This document shows, one piece after another, positions 43,321-52,903 of a DNA stretch of 64,000 bases. Within the stretch, counting starts at the first letter, position 1. Each line of letters opens with the position of its first letter. The stretch is from Streptomyces sp. LaPpAH-108 (lineage in GTDB: Bacteria; Actinomycetota; Actinomycetes; Streptomycetales; Streptomycetaceae). The notes beneath the pieces were generated by a model that saw nothing but the letters and a program-made list of their open reading frames with translations, had not been told where the DNA came from and made no database searches. Both the position numbers and the translations under genes were made by a program. The DNA lies in the NCBI RefSeq assembly GCF_000373625.1, contig NZ_KB891987.1:859081-923080 (forward strand), given 5' to 3'.

Positions 43321-43356
43321 GGTTCCATTACCTGGCACTGCGGTTTCATTACCTGG
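43321..43356. repeat. 15-bp direct repeat upstream of the DUF2550-type gene
   Basis: GGTTCCATTACCTGG (43321-43335) and GGTTTCATTACCTGG (43342-43356), one mismatch, 21 bp apart (two helical turns). They lie 47 bases before the ATG at 43403 and look like paired protein-binding sites. Confidence 0.65.
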
Positions 43357-43402
43357 TGTCGTCCGCAGTTCCCCTTCCAGGAAGACGAGGAGGTCGGTGT
43401 CG

Positions 43403-43849
43403 ATGGTCCTCGCTCTGACTGTGTGCGGAGCCGTGGTGGCGCTCGTGGTGGTGGGGCTGTTCCTGTTCGGCCTGCGCCGCAGGCTGATCCAGCGCTCCGG
43501 CGGCACCTTCGACTGTTCGCTGCGCTGGGACGTGTCCACGGACCCGGACACCAGCGGCAAGGGCTGGAGCTACGGCGTCGCCCGCTACAACGGCGACCGC
43601 ATCGAGTGGTACCGCGTCTTCTCCTACGCGCTCCGCCCGCGCCGCGTCCTGGAGCGCTCCCGCATCGAGGTGGCCGGACGGCGGCTGCCCGAGGGCGAGG
43701 AGGAGCTGGCCCTGCTGTCCGACGCGGTGATCCTCGCCTGCGTCCACCAGGGCACCCGGCTGGAACTCGCGATGAGCGAAGACGCGCTGACCGGGTTTCT
43801 CGCGTGGCTTGAGGCAGCCCCACCCGGACAGCGCGTCAACGTCGCTTAG
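43403..43849 (+). CDS. DUF2550-type membrane-anchored protein
   Basis: The product has 148 aa. One N-terminal TM helix (about 2-22, LALTVCGAVVALVVVGLFLF) is followed by a basic RRRLIQRSGG and a cytoplasmic domain (about 34-145) with DCSLRW, GWSYGVARYNGD and WYRVFSYALRPRRVLERS. This pattern and the position after atpC match the actinobacterial DUF2550 family. Function unknown. ATG at 43403 behind GAGGAGG; a GTG two codons earlier is possible. A pair of 15-bp direct repeats lies just upstream. Confidence 0.85.
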   Translation: MVLALTVCGAVVALVVVGLFLFGLRRRLIQRSGGTFDCSLRWDVSTDPDTSGKGWSYGVARYNGDRIEWYRVFSYALRPRRVLERSRIEVAGRRLPEGEEELALLSDAVILACVHQGTRLELAMSEDALTGFLAWLEAAPPGQRVNVA

Positions 43850-43873
43850 GGTCTCGCGACCCTTCGTACTCTC

Positions 43874-45700
<1,827 letters not shown>

Positions 45701-45776
45701 ACTGCGCCTCCCTCGTATTGGGGGGTGTCAGGAGGCATGGGGGGCATGACTGAGCCTTCACGCCCATGCTGCCGCG

Positions 45777-45805
45777 AGAATAGAAAGGTCTGGACCACCG
45801 GTCAA
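45777..45805 (-). promoter_or_regulatory. chitinase promoter TTGACC-N17-TATTCT
   Basis: On the minus strand -35 TTGACC (45800-45805) and -10 TATTCT (45777-45782) are exactly 17 bp apart. The -35 lies between the two 12-bp repeats, so a bound regulator would cover it. Confidence 0.75.
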
Positions 45806-45818
45806 TAGGTCTGGACCA
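45786..45818. repeat. two 12-bp operator repeats TGGTCCAGACCT
   Basis: On the minus strand TGGTCCAGACCT occurs at 45807-45818 and 45786-45797, 21 bp apart. This is the classical direct repeat of Streptomyces chitinase promoters, linked to chitin induction and glucose repression and overlapping DasR-type sites. Confidence 0.85.
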
Positions 45819-45885
45819 TATGGGCGGGAAGTCGGGGAAATTCTCAACTCGCTTGTCCCGTACGTTGATTGGATGAGGAGAGTGC

Positions 45886-46581
45886 ATGGGTGACACACCA
45901 CGTTCCGGGACGGTCCTGGTGGTCGACGACGACGCGGCGATCCGCCGCTCCCTGGAACGCGGGCTCCGGCTGAACGGGTTCGCGGTGCGCACCGCCCCCG
46001 ACGGCGCCCGTGCGCTGGCCGCCGTCACCGAGGAACCGCCCGACGTGCTGGTGCTCGACGTGTCGATGCCCGGCCTCAGCGGCATCCAGGTGTGCTCCCG
46101 GCTGCGCGCCGAGGGCCGCGAACTGCCCGTGCTGATGCTCTCCGCGCTGGACGAGACCGCCGACCGCATCGCCGGGCTCCAGGCGGGCGGTGACGACTAC
46201 CTCGTCAAGCCCTTCGCCCTCCAGGAGCTGGTGCTCCGGCTGCGTGCCCTGCTGCGCCGCAGCCCGCCCGCCGACCGCGCCCTGCTGCGCGCGGCCGGAC
46301 TCGTGATCGACCCCGCCGCCCGCACCGCCGTCCGCGACGGCCGCCAACTGGAGCTGACCCGGCGCGAGTTCGGCCTCCTGGAGGTGCTGGCCCGCAACGC
46401 CGGTCTCGTCCTCACCCGCGACCAGCTCCTGGAGCGCGTCTGGGGCTACGACTTCGAGGTGCGCACCGACGCCGTGGACACCTTCGTCAGCTATCTGCGG
46501 CGCAAACTGGAGGCGGGCGGCGCGTCCCGGCTGATCCACACCGTGCGCGGGGTCGGCTTCGTCCTCAGGGAGACGCCGTGA
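45886..46581 (+). CDS. OmpR-family response regulator
   Basis: The product has 231 aa. Receiver domain (about 9-122): DDD pocket at Asp14-16, phospho-acceptor Asp58 in VLVLDVSMPG, and Lys in DYLVKPFAL. A C-terminal winged helix (about 140-228) contains LELTRREFGLLEVLARN and TVRGVGFVLRE. GAGGAGAG precedes the ATG at 45886. The gene is divergent from the chitinase, and the kinase gene overlaps its end (GTGA). In S. coelicolor chiC is also next to a two-component pair (ChiR/ChiS); whether this OmpR-type pair is that pair I cannot settle from sequence. Confidence 0.93.
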   Translation: MGDTPRSGTVLVVDDDAAIRRSLERGLRLNGFAVRTAPDGARALAAVTEEPPDVLVLDVSMPGLSGIQVCSRLRAEGRELPVLMLSALDETADRIAGLQAGGDDYLVKPFALQELVLRLRALLRRSPPADRALLRAAGLVIDPAARTAVRDGRQLELTRREFGLLEVLARNAGLVLTRDQLLERVWGYDFEVRTDAVDTFVSYLRRKLEAGGASRLIHTVRGVGFVLRETP

Positions 46582-48056
46582 AGCTCTCCACCCGGGTCGG
46601 CCTCGCCGTCGGCTGCACCGTCCCGCTGCTCGTCCTCGCCTCCGGCTGGCTGCTGCTGCACCTGGTCGCCCACGACCTGCGGAGCGCGGGCGCCGAGCAT
46701 CTGCGGCAGCGGGCCACCGCCCTCGCCCCGGACGCCCGCGCCCTGCTGCGCGCCTCCGCGGGCGGTCGCCCCCGGGTGGCCGACGTCCGCGAGCGGCACC
46801 TGTTCAGCGCGGCCCTCGACGTGGGCGTACGCGTCGAGGGCGCGGGCACCTCCTTCAGCGGGGGTCCGCAGCCCGGCGGCTCGGCCCGGCTGCCCCGGCC
46901 CGGCGCCGGACCGGTGACCGTCCGGGACGGCGCCCGCACCTGGCAGGTCCTGGCCCGGCAGGTCCGCGCCGGGAGCGCACGCGGCACGCTCTGGGTGTTC
47001 GCGCCCGACACCGCGAGCCGCGCCCAGGTCCGGCTCGTACGGCGCCGGGTCGTGCTGACCGCGCTGCTCGCCGCGCCGCTGTCCGGACTGCTCGCCTGGG
47101 GCGTCGCGAGCGGCGTGAGCGCCCCGCTGCGGCGTCTGACGCGCCGTACGGCCGGGCTCGACCCGCGCACCAGCGGGGACCGGCTCGGCCCGGAGCGCAC
47201 CGGGGTCACCGAGGTGGACGAGCTGGCCGCCACCCTGCGCACCGTCCTCGCCCGCTACGACGAGCAGGCCGCGCGCACCGCCGAGGCGCTGGACACCGCC
47301 CGTTCCTTCTCCTCCGCCGCCGCGCACGAGCTGCGCACCCCGCTGATGAGCATGGGCACCAATCTCGACATCCTCGGCTTCCCCGGCCTGCCCGACGGCG
47401 ACCGGGACGAGGTGCTGGCCGACCTCCGGCTCGAACACGCCCGCCTCCTCGGTCTGTTGGTGATGCTGCGGGAGCTGGGGCGGGGCGACCTGGTGGAGGC
47501 GGAGACCTTCGCGCCCGTGGACCTCGGGGACGTCGCCGACGCGGCCGTGGCCGAGGCCCGCCGCCGGGACCGGGACGCCGGGATCACCCTGGACGCGGAA
47601 CCCGGTCTTTCGGTGCACGGCTGGGAACCGGGGCTGCGGCTGCTGCTCGACAACCTGCTCGGCAACGCGCTGGCCCACGGCCGCGACGCGACGGGCGCCG
47701 CCCGGATACGGGTGAGCGTCCACCGCGCCGGGCACGACGCCGTCCTCGCCGTGACCGACCAGGGCCCCGGCATACCGCGCGAGGCCCGCCCACGGGTCTT
47801 CGAGCGGTTCCGGCGCGGCCCGGACAGCACGGGCTCCGGCCTCGGCCTCACCCTCGTCGCCCAGCAGACCGCGCTGCACCGGGGGAGCGTGGTCGTCGCC
47901 GACGGCCCGGACGGGGCGGGGGCGCGCTTCGAGGTACGGCTGCCGCTCGGCGGTCCGGCACGGCCCGGCCGCCGGGACTGGCTCATCGGCACCGCGGCGC
48001 ACGGCGGCACAGCGGGGACGAACCGGTCACAGAGTTTCCCCAAAGAAGCCTCCTAG
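46578..48056 (+). CDS. sensor histidine kinase
   Basis: The product has 492 aa. TM1 about 7-27, an extracytoplasmic sensor of about 125 residues, TM2 about 155-178 and a HAMP region. The H-box has His250 in SSAAAHELRTPLMSMG. The N-box is in LLDNLLGNALAHGRDA, followed by DQGPGIPREARP and GSGLGLTLVAQQ. All catalytic boxes are complete. GTG 46578 overlaps the regulator stop, so the pair is one unit. It is divergent from the chitinase gene and may sense chitin breakdown products or envelope state (inference). Confidence 0.92.
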   Translation: MKLSTRVGLAVGCTVPLLVLASGWLLLHLVAHDLRSAGAEHLRQRATALAPDARALLRASAGGRPRVADVRERHLFSAALDVGVRVEGAGTSFSGGPQPGGSARLPRPGAGPVTVRDGARTWQVLARQVRAGSARGTLWVFAPDTASRAQVRLVRRRVVLTALLAAPLSGLLAWGVASGVSAPLRRLTRRTAGLDPRTSGDRLGPERTGVTEVDELAATLRTVLARYDEQAARTAEALDTARSFSSAAAHELRTPLMSMGTNLDILGFPGLPDGDRDEVLADLRLEHARLLGLLVMLRELGRGDLVEAETFAPVDLGDVADAAVAEARRRDRDAGITLDAEPGLSVHGWEPGLRLLLDNLLGNALAHGRDATGAARIRVSVHRAGHDAVLAVTDQGPGIPREARPRVFERFRRGPDSTGSGLGLTLVAQQTALHRGSVVVADGPDGAGARFEVRLPLGGPARPGRRDWLIGTAAHGGTAGTNRSQSFPKEAS

Positions 48057-48110
48057 CTTCGTCCGCGACGGACGGCCGAGGCGGCCGTCCCGGAAGCGAA
48101 GGAGAGGCAC

Positions 48111-48524
48111 ATGCCCACACGACCGCAGGCCCGCACCCTCCTGGCCGCACTCGCGACCGCGGCACTCCTGGCGGGCTCGGCGGGAGTCGCCTCGGCCGCC
48201 GACGCCACGCCCATCCCGAAGGCCGCCGGGCCCACCGGGGACGGCGCCCAGGTGCTGTGCAAGCGGGTGCCCAAGATCGACCGGCGGCTGCACCGCGCCC
48301 TGAAGCGGCTGGACGCGGGCACGGCCCGGCGCGGCTCGGTGGCCCGGCTCCAGCAGCGCGTGGACAACGCCAGGAAGGCCGACCACTCCGAGGTCGCCGG
48401 CTTCCTCCAGGACCGGCTGGACTTCCGCACGTCGCTGCGGACCAATCTGGAGCAGCGCCAGAAGGACCTGAACTCGGTCAAGGACTGGTGCGCGAAGAAC
48501 GACGACGGCAAGGCGGGCAGCTGA
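48111..48524 (+). CDS. small secreted helical protein
   Basis: The product has 137 aa. Signal peptide about 1-29 (ending ASA before ADATP). The mature part is Arg/Lys-rich and helical (QVLCKRVPKIDRRLHRAL, then LRTNLEQRQKDLNSVKDWC), with one cysteine near each end that could form a disulfide. ATG at 48111 behind AAGGAGAGG. The stop overlaps the next ATG (TGATG), so it is coupled to the small lipoprotein gene. Family not recognised. It follows the kinase gene after 54 bp and could be a target of that two-component system. Confidence 0.8.
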   Translation: MPTRPQARTLLAALATAALLAGSAGVASAADATPIPKAAGPTGDGAQVLCKRVPKIDRRLHRALKRLDAGTARRGSVARLQQRVDNARKADHSEVAGFLQDRLDFRTSLRTNLEQRQKDLNSVKDWCAKNDDGKAGS

Positions 48525-48769
48525 TGCGCACGGCCCGGCGGACAGCGGCGGCCGTCCTGCTGACGGCGCTCGCGGCCCTCGCCACGGGCTGCGGCCATGA
48601 CGACGCCGCGACGCCCCCGGGCGCCGGAAGCCCGTCGGCGACCGCCATCTCCACCGCCACGTCCACCTCCGCCCCGTCCGGCTACGCGGACATGAAGAAG
48701 AAGGTCGACGCGGCCGAGTCGGCGGCGGCCGAGGCCGACCGCGACGCGACGAGCGACGCCGACAAGTAG
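48524..48769 (+). CDS. small lipoprotein
   Basis: The product has 81 aa. The lipobox LATGC lies after a hydrophobic core, so the mature chain starts near Cys23. It continues with a Ser/Thr/Pro/Ala-rich spacer and a short Lys/Asp/Ala-rich helical end (MKKKVDAAESAAAEADRD). ATG at 48524 overlaps the previous stop by one base. No known domain. Likely a surface partner of the preceding secreted protein. Confidence 0.75.
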   Translation: MRTARRTAAAVLLTALAALATGCGHDDAATPPGAGSPSATAISTATSTSAPSGYADMKKKVDAAESAAAEADRDATSDADK

Positions 48770-48821
48770 CGGGGGAGCGGGCCGGGACACGTCAGAGGTC
48801 CCGGCCCCTCGGGCCTCCGGC

Positions 48822-49394
48822 TCAGCGCTCCCCGCCCGGCACCCACAGCACGTCCCCGGTCTCCTTGTTCGCCGTGCGGGCCAGGATGAACAGGAGGTCG
48901 GAGAGGCGGTTGAGGTAGGTCGCGGTGAGGGGGTTCATGGTGTCGCCATGCGTCTCCAGGGCGGCCCAGGTGGACCGCTCGGCGCGCCGTACGACCGTGC
49001 ACGCCTGGTGCAGCAGGGCCGCGCCCGGGGTGCCGCCGGGCAGGATGAAGGACCGCAGCTTCTCCAGTTGCTCGTTGAACCGGTCGCAGTCCGCCTCCAG
49101 CCGGTCCACGTAGAACTGCTCGACCCGAAGCGGCGGGAACGCGGGGTTCTCCACCACCGGCGTCGACAGGTCCGCCCCCACGTCGAACAGATCGTTCTGC
49201 ACGCGGGTGAGGACCGTGACGATCTCCTCCTCCAGGCCGCCCAGTGCGATGGCGGTGCCGATCACCGCGTTCGCCTCGTTGGCGTCGGCGTAGGCCGAGA
49301 TCCGCAGATCCGTCTTGGCGGTCCGGCTCATGTCGCCGAGGGCGGTGGTGCCCTGGTCGCCGGTCCTCGTGTAGATACGCGTCAGATTGACCAT
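48822..49394 (-). CDS. PduO-type cob(I)alamin adenosyltransferase
   Basis: A 190-aa ATP:corrinoid adenosyltransferase that makes coenzyme B12. Family blocks: RIYTRTGDQGTTALGDMSR (ATP-binding N-terminus, about 6-24), ADANEANAVIGTAIA (about 36), FILPGGTPGAALLHQACTVV with the RRAE catalytic region (about 115-140) and LNRLSDLLFILARTAN (about 161). Start ATG at 49394, which lies 6 bases after a TACGCT box and has no ribosome site. The family start MVNLTRIYTRTGD agrees. It lies downstream of, and parallel to, the ABC exporter pair, but 13 bp apart with its own promoter. Confidence 0.94.
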   Translation of the reverse strand: MVNLTRIYTRTGDQGTTALGDMSRTAKTDLRISAYADANEANAVIGTAIALGGLEEEIVTVLTRVQNDLFDVGADLSTPVVENPAFPPLRVEQFYVDRLEADCDRFNEQLEKLRSFILPGGTPGAALLHQACTVVRRAERSTWAALETHGDTMNPLTATYLNRLSDLLFILARTANKETGDVLWVPGGER

Positions 49395-49400
49395 GCGGCC

Positions 49401-49406
49401 AGCGTA
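49401..49406 (-). promoter_or_regulatory. -10 box TACGCT of a probable leaderless promoter
   Basis: On the minus strand TACGCT, six bases, then the ATG at 49394. No ribosome site. Same box and spacing as before the NrtL-type gene. Confidence 0.5.
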
Positions 49407-49407
49407 G

Positions 49408-50157
49408 TTACGCCCCGGCCGTCCGGAACACCCGTGTGCCCACCGCCACGGCCAGCACGGCGAACCCCACGCCCACGAGCGAGCCGTAGAGCATGTGCGC
49501 GCTCGCGTACCGGCCCACATAGGCGTCGCGCACCGCGTCCACCAGATAGCGGAACGGGACGAGGTGCGAGAGCACGTCCAGCCAGCGCGGCGCCAGCGTC
49601 ATCGGCAGCATCAGCCCGGACAGCAGCATCGACGGCATCGACACGGCGTTGACCAGCGGGCCGAACTCCTGCGGGGTGCGCGCCTTCAGCGCGATCGCGT
49701 ACGACAGCGAGGCCAGCGACACCGTCAGCAGGGCCACGAAGGCGAAGCCCACCAGGATGCCGGGCAGCGGTGCGCGCAGCCCCATCGCCAGCGCGGCCAG
49801 CACCAGCAGCACCGCCTGGAGGACGAGCACCGTGGCATCGCGCAGCACCCGCCCGAGCAGCAGCGCGAGACGGCTGACCGGGGTCACCCGCAGCCGCTCC
49901 AGCACGCCCTGCTGGTTCTCCATGATGATGCCGAAGCCCGCGAACAGGGCGCCGAACAGCGCTAGTTGGAGCAGCAGTCCGGGGACGAGCACCTGCCAGG
50001 AGCTGCCCTGTCCGCTCAGCGGCAGCCGGGTCAGCAGGGGCCCGAAGAAGACCAGATAGAGCAGCGGTGCCAGCAGGCCGAAGAGCAGGCCGAGCCGGGA
50101 GCGCAGGGACTGGCGCAGAGAGCGGCCGTAGACGAGGGCCGTGTCGTGCAGAAGCAT
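49408..50157 (-). CDS. ABC-2 type exporter permease
   Basis: A 249-aa membrane protein with six hydrophobic segments, the ABC-2 layout of drug and daunorubicin-type exporters. The stretch GIIMENQQGVLERLRVTPVSR (about 75-95) is the typical cytoplasmic coupling region; PSMLLSGLMLPMTLAPRWL (about 175) and SHLVPFRYLVDAVRD are family blocks. ATG at 50157. It follows its ATPase after 17 bp, so both are one transporter. The divergent TetR gene is the likely regulator. Substrate unknown. Confidence 0.9.
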   Translation of the reverse strand: MLLHDTALVYGRSLRQSLRSRLGLLFGLLAPLLYLVFFGPLLTRLPLSGQGSSWQVLVPGLLLQLALFGALFAGFGIIMENQQGVLERLRVTPVSRLALLLGRVLRDATVLVLQAVLLVLAALAMGLRAPLPGILVGFAFVALLTVSLASLSYAIALKARTPQEFGPLVNAVSMPSMLLSGLMLPMTLAPRWLDVLSHLVPFRYLVDAVRDAYVGRYASAHMLYGSLVGVGFAVLAVAVGTRVFRTAGA

Positions 50158-50174
50158 GGGAGGTCCTGGGTGTC

Positions 50175-50960
50175 CTAGACGGCGACGGGGGCGGAGTCGG
50201 CGGGGGCGGGGCCCCGGCCGGTGACGGCGAGGAAGGTGTCCTGGAGCGTGGCGTCGAGCGAGCCGCCGTACTCCAGCTTGAGCGCGGCCGGGGTGCCCTC
50301 GGCCGCGACCACGCCCTTGTCGACGATCACGAGCCGGTCGGCCAGGGCGTCGGCCTCGTCCAGGTAGTGGGTGGTCAGGAAGACGGTCGTGCCGTGCTCG
50401 TCGCGCAGGCGGCGGATCAGCTCCCACAGGTCGGCGCGGCTGCCGGGGTCGAGACCGGTCGTCGGCTCGTCCAGGAACAGCACCTTGGGCCGGTGGGTGA
50501 GGGCCATCGCGATGTCCAGGCGGCGGCGCTGGCCGCCGGAGAGCGCCCCCGCCTTGCGGTCGAGCAGGCCGGTGAGGTCCAGCTCGCGGGCCAGTTCCCC
50601 GGCGCGGGCGATCGCCTCGGCCCGGGACAGCCGGTACAGCCGCCCCTGGGCGACCAGCTCCTCGCGCACCCCGATCTGCGGGTCGACGCCGCCCGCCTGG
50701 GCGACGTAGCCGCACACCCGGCGCACTCCGGCCGGGTCGGTCACGAGGTCGTGCCCGGCGACGGCCGCCGTGCCGCCGGTGGGCCGCAACAGGGTGGTGA
50801 GCATGCGCAGGGTGGTGGTCTTGCCCGCGCCGTTGGGCCCGAGGAAGCCGAGGATCTCGCCCTCGCGCACGGTGAGGTCGACGCACCGTACGGCCTCCAC
50901 GGGGCCTGTCTTCGTCCGGAAGGTGCGGGCCAGTCCGGCCGCGCTGATGACTGCTGCCAT
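50175..50960 (-). CDS. ABC exporter ATP-binding protein
   Basis: The product has 261 aa. Walker A is GPNGAGKTTTLRML (about 41-54), the Q-loop is in GYVAQAGG, the signature is ALSGGQRRRLDIAMAL (about 137-152), Walker B is KVLFLDEPTTGLDP (about 158-171) and the switch His is in VFLTTHYLDEA. This is the DrrA-like class of drug exporters, with the short C-terminal tail of that family (APADSAPVAV). Start: ATG at 50960; a GTG two codons earlier is possible. A TAGGGT box lies about 18 bases upstream, inside the inverted repeat shared with the TetR gene. Confidence 0.92.
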   Translation of the reverse strand: MAAVISAAGLARTFRTKTGPVEAVRCVDLTVREGEILGFLGPNGAGKTTTLRMLTTLLRPTGGTAAVAGHDLVTDPAGVRRVCGYVAQAGGVDPQIGVREELVAQGRLYRLSRAEAIARAGELARELDLTGLLDRKAGALSGGQRRRLDIAMALTHRPKVLFLDEPTTGLDPGSRADLWELIRRLRDEHGTTVFLTTHYLDEADALADRLVIVDKGVVAAEGTPAALKLEYGGSLDATLQDTFLAVTGRGPAPADSAPVAV

Positions 50961-50977
50961 GCCCACAGAAAAACAGA

Positions 50978-51017
50978 GAGACCCTAAAATTGCAACGACT
51001 CCAAAATTTCAGAGACT
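50978..51017. promoter_or_regulatory. candidate TetR operator between exporter and regulator
   Basis: A/T-rich for this genome. An outward inverted repeat, GAGACCCTAAAATT (50978-50991) against AATTTCAGAGACTC (51004-51017), matches at 11 of 14 bases. Also a direct repeat GACCCTAAAATT/GACTCCAAAATT with 17-bp period. It lies in the 90-bp divergent gap. Confidence 0.6.
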
Positions 51018-51038
51018 CCACCCAGAGAGGGGCCGATC

Positions 51039-51044
51039 TACGAT
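51039..51044 (+). promoter_or_regulatory. -10 box TACGAT of a probable leaderless promoter
   Basis: TACGAT, six bases, then the ATG at 51051 of the TetR gene. No ribosome site. The operator-like repeat lies just upstream, over the expected -35. Confidence 0.5.
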
Positions 51045-51050
51045 GACGGC

Positions 51051-51692
51051 ATGGCAGAGGGGCTCAGGGAGCGCAAGAAGCGCGAGACCAGGCAGCGGAT
51101 CTCGGACATCGCCACCGGACTGTTCCTGGAGCGCGGCTTCATGACGGTGACGATGACGGACGTGGCCGAGGCGGCCGACGTCTCCGTGAACACGGTCTAC
51201 AACTACTTCCCCGCCAAGGAAGACCTCTTCTTCGACCGCGCCGACTCCCTGGTCGACCGGCTCACGCGCTGGGTGCGCGGCCGGGACGCCGGGGAGTCCG
51301 CCGCGCGCGCCGTCCTGCGCGAGCTGCGCGGCGAGGTCGAGGCCGTCTCGCCCCGTCTCGGCCTGGTGCGGGGGTACGACCGCTTCATGCGCGTCATCCA
51401 CGAGGCGCCGCCCCTGCGGTCACGGCTGTGGACCCTCCAGCAGGAGATCCAGGACCATCTGGCGGCCTCGCTGCGCGAGGAGACCGGCGCCGCCGCCGAC
51501 GATCCCCGGCCCGCCCTGATGGCCGGACAGATCTGCTGGGCCGACCAGACGGTCTTCGCCGCCATCGGCCGCGCCATGCTCGCCGGACGCGAACCGGCCG
51601 AGGTCTCGCGCGAAGTGCTCGTCCTCCTGGACGACATCGAGGAGCTGCTGAGCGAGAAGGTCCTCAACTACGCGATCCGCGAACCCCGCTGA
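51051..51692 (+). CDS. TetR-family regulator
   Basis: The product has 213 aa. The N-terminal helix-turn-helix is typical: RISDIATGLFLERGFMTVTM and DVAEAADVSVNTVYNYFPAK (about residues 16-58). The C-terminal helical ligand domain is not recognisable by substrate. It is divergent from the ABC exporter with a shared repeat-bearing gap, the standard layout for a repressor that controls its neighbour exporter and itself. ATG at 51051 lies 6 bases after a TACGAT box. Confidence 0.92.
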   Translation: MAEGLRERKKRETRQRISDIATGLFLERGFMTVTMTDVAEAADVSVNTVYNYFPAKEDLFFDRADSLVDRLTRWVRGRDAGESAARAVLRELRGEVEAVSPRLGLVRGYDRFMRVIHEAPPLRSRLWTLQQEIQDHLAASLREETGAAADDPRPALMAGQICWADQTVFAAIGRAMLAGREPAEVSREVLVLLDDIEELLSEKVLNYAIREPR

Positions 51693-51897
51693 CCGCACCG
51701 CCCGCCAAAGGGTGCGAAAGCGTACGGATTTGACGCCCCGGGACCGCCCCGCAGCCGCCTCGGCACGACCGGACCGGAACGTGACGGGTGTCTCACGCCC
51801 TGAGACCGTGACACGCGTTACTTACGGTCCTCACGGCCGCGCCCGAGCGCTAATGTCCGCCGAGAGGAACCATAAACAGCGCGTAAGGGGTGTGGGA

Positions 51898-52746
51898 GTG
51901 GCTGGGAAGCTCGCCGTCATCGGAGCCGGGCTCATGGGGTCCGGGATCGCCCAGGTCGCCGCTCAGGCAGGCTGGGACGTCGTCCTGCGCGACGTCACCG
52001 ACGAGGCGCTGAAGCGCGGGACCGACGGCATCCGGGCCTCGTACGACAAGTTCGTGGCCAAGGGCAAGCTGGACGCGGCCGACGCCGAGGCCGCCCTCGC
52101 CCGGATCACCCCCACCACCGACCTGGACGCGGCGGCGGACGCGGACATCGTGATCGAGGCCGTCTTCGAGAAGCTGGAGATCAAGCACGAGATCTTCCGC
52201 GCGCTCGACAAGATCGTGCGCCCGGACACCGTGCTCGCCTCCAACACCTCCGCCATCCCGATCACCAAGATCGCGGCCGTCACCGAGCACCCCGAGCGCG
52301 TCGTCGGCGTGCACTTCTTCTCGCCGGTGCCGATGATGCAGCTCGTCGAGCTGGTCCGGGGCTACAAGACCAGCGACGAAACCCTCGCCACCGCGCGGGA
52401 GTTCGCCGAATCGGTCGGCAAGACCTGCATCGTCGTCAACCGCGACGTCGCCGGGTTCGTCACCACCCGCCTGATCTCCGCCCTCGTGGTCGAAGCCACC
52501 AAGCTCTACGAGTCCGGCGTCGCCACGGCCGAGGACATCGACCTCGCCTGCAAGCTCGGCTTCGGACACGCCATGGGCCCGCTGGCCACCGCCGACCTCA
52601 CCGGCGTGGACATCCTGCTGCACGCCACCGGCAACATCTACACCGAGAGCCAGGACGAGAAGTTCGCCCCGCCGGAGCTGATGCGCCGGATGGTGGACGC
52701 CGGTGACATCGGCCGCAAGAGCGGGCAGGGCTTCTACACGTACTGA
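51898..52746 (+). CDS. 3-hydroxybutyryl-CoA dehydrogenase
   Basis: The product has 282 aa. NAD-binding Rossmann motif VIGAGLMGSGIAQVAAQAG is at residues 7-25. The catalytic region has SNTSAIPIT (about 116) and HFFSPVPMMQLVELV with the essential His (about 140-154). The C-terminal dimer domain shows FVTTRLISAL and GFGHAMGPLATADLTGVD. It oxidises 3-hydroxyacyl-CoA in fatty-acid breakdown or butyryl-CoA/ethylmalonyl pathways. GTG start at 51898, with AAGGGG upstream, matches the family start MAGKLAVIGAG. A TAATGT -10 lies at 51851. Confidence 0.94.
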   Translation: MAGKLAVIGAGLMGSGIAQVAAQAGWDVVLRDVTDEALKRGTDGIRASYDKFVAKGKLDAADAEAALARITPTTDLDAAADADIVIEAVFEKLEIKHEIFRALDKIVRPDTVLASNTSAIPITKIAAVTEHPERVVGVHFFSPVPMMQLVELVRGYKTSDETLATAREFAESVGKTCIVVNRDVAGFVTTRLISALVVEATKLYESGVATAEDIDLACKLGFGHAMGPLATADLTGVDILLHATGNIYTESQDEKFAPPELMRRMVDAGDIGRKSGQGFYTY

Positions 52747-52903
52747 TCCGTACACATCCGGACACACACCCCCGGAGTATCACTCTCGGGGGTGAATTCG
52801 GTATCGGTTCGCTTACAAAGAGCAACCGCTCTGCCACTGACACAGTCAGACGGTGCACAGCACCGACACGGAGTACGCCACTCGCACGCAACGGGGAGCG
52901 CAT

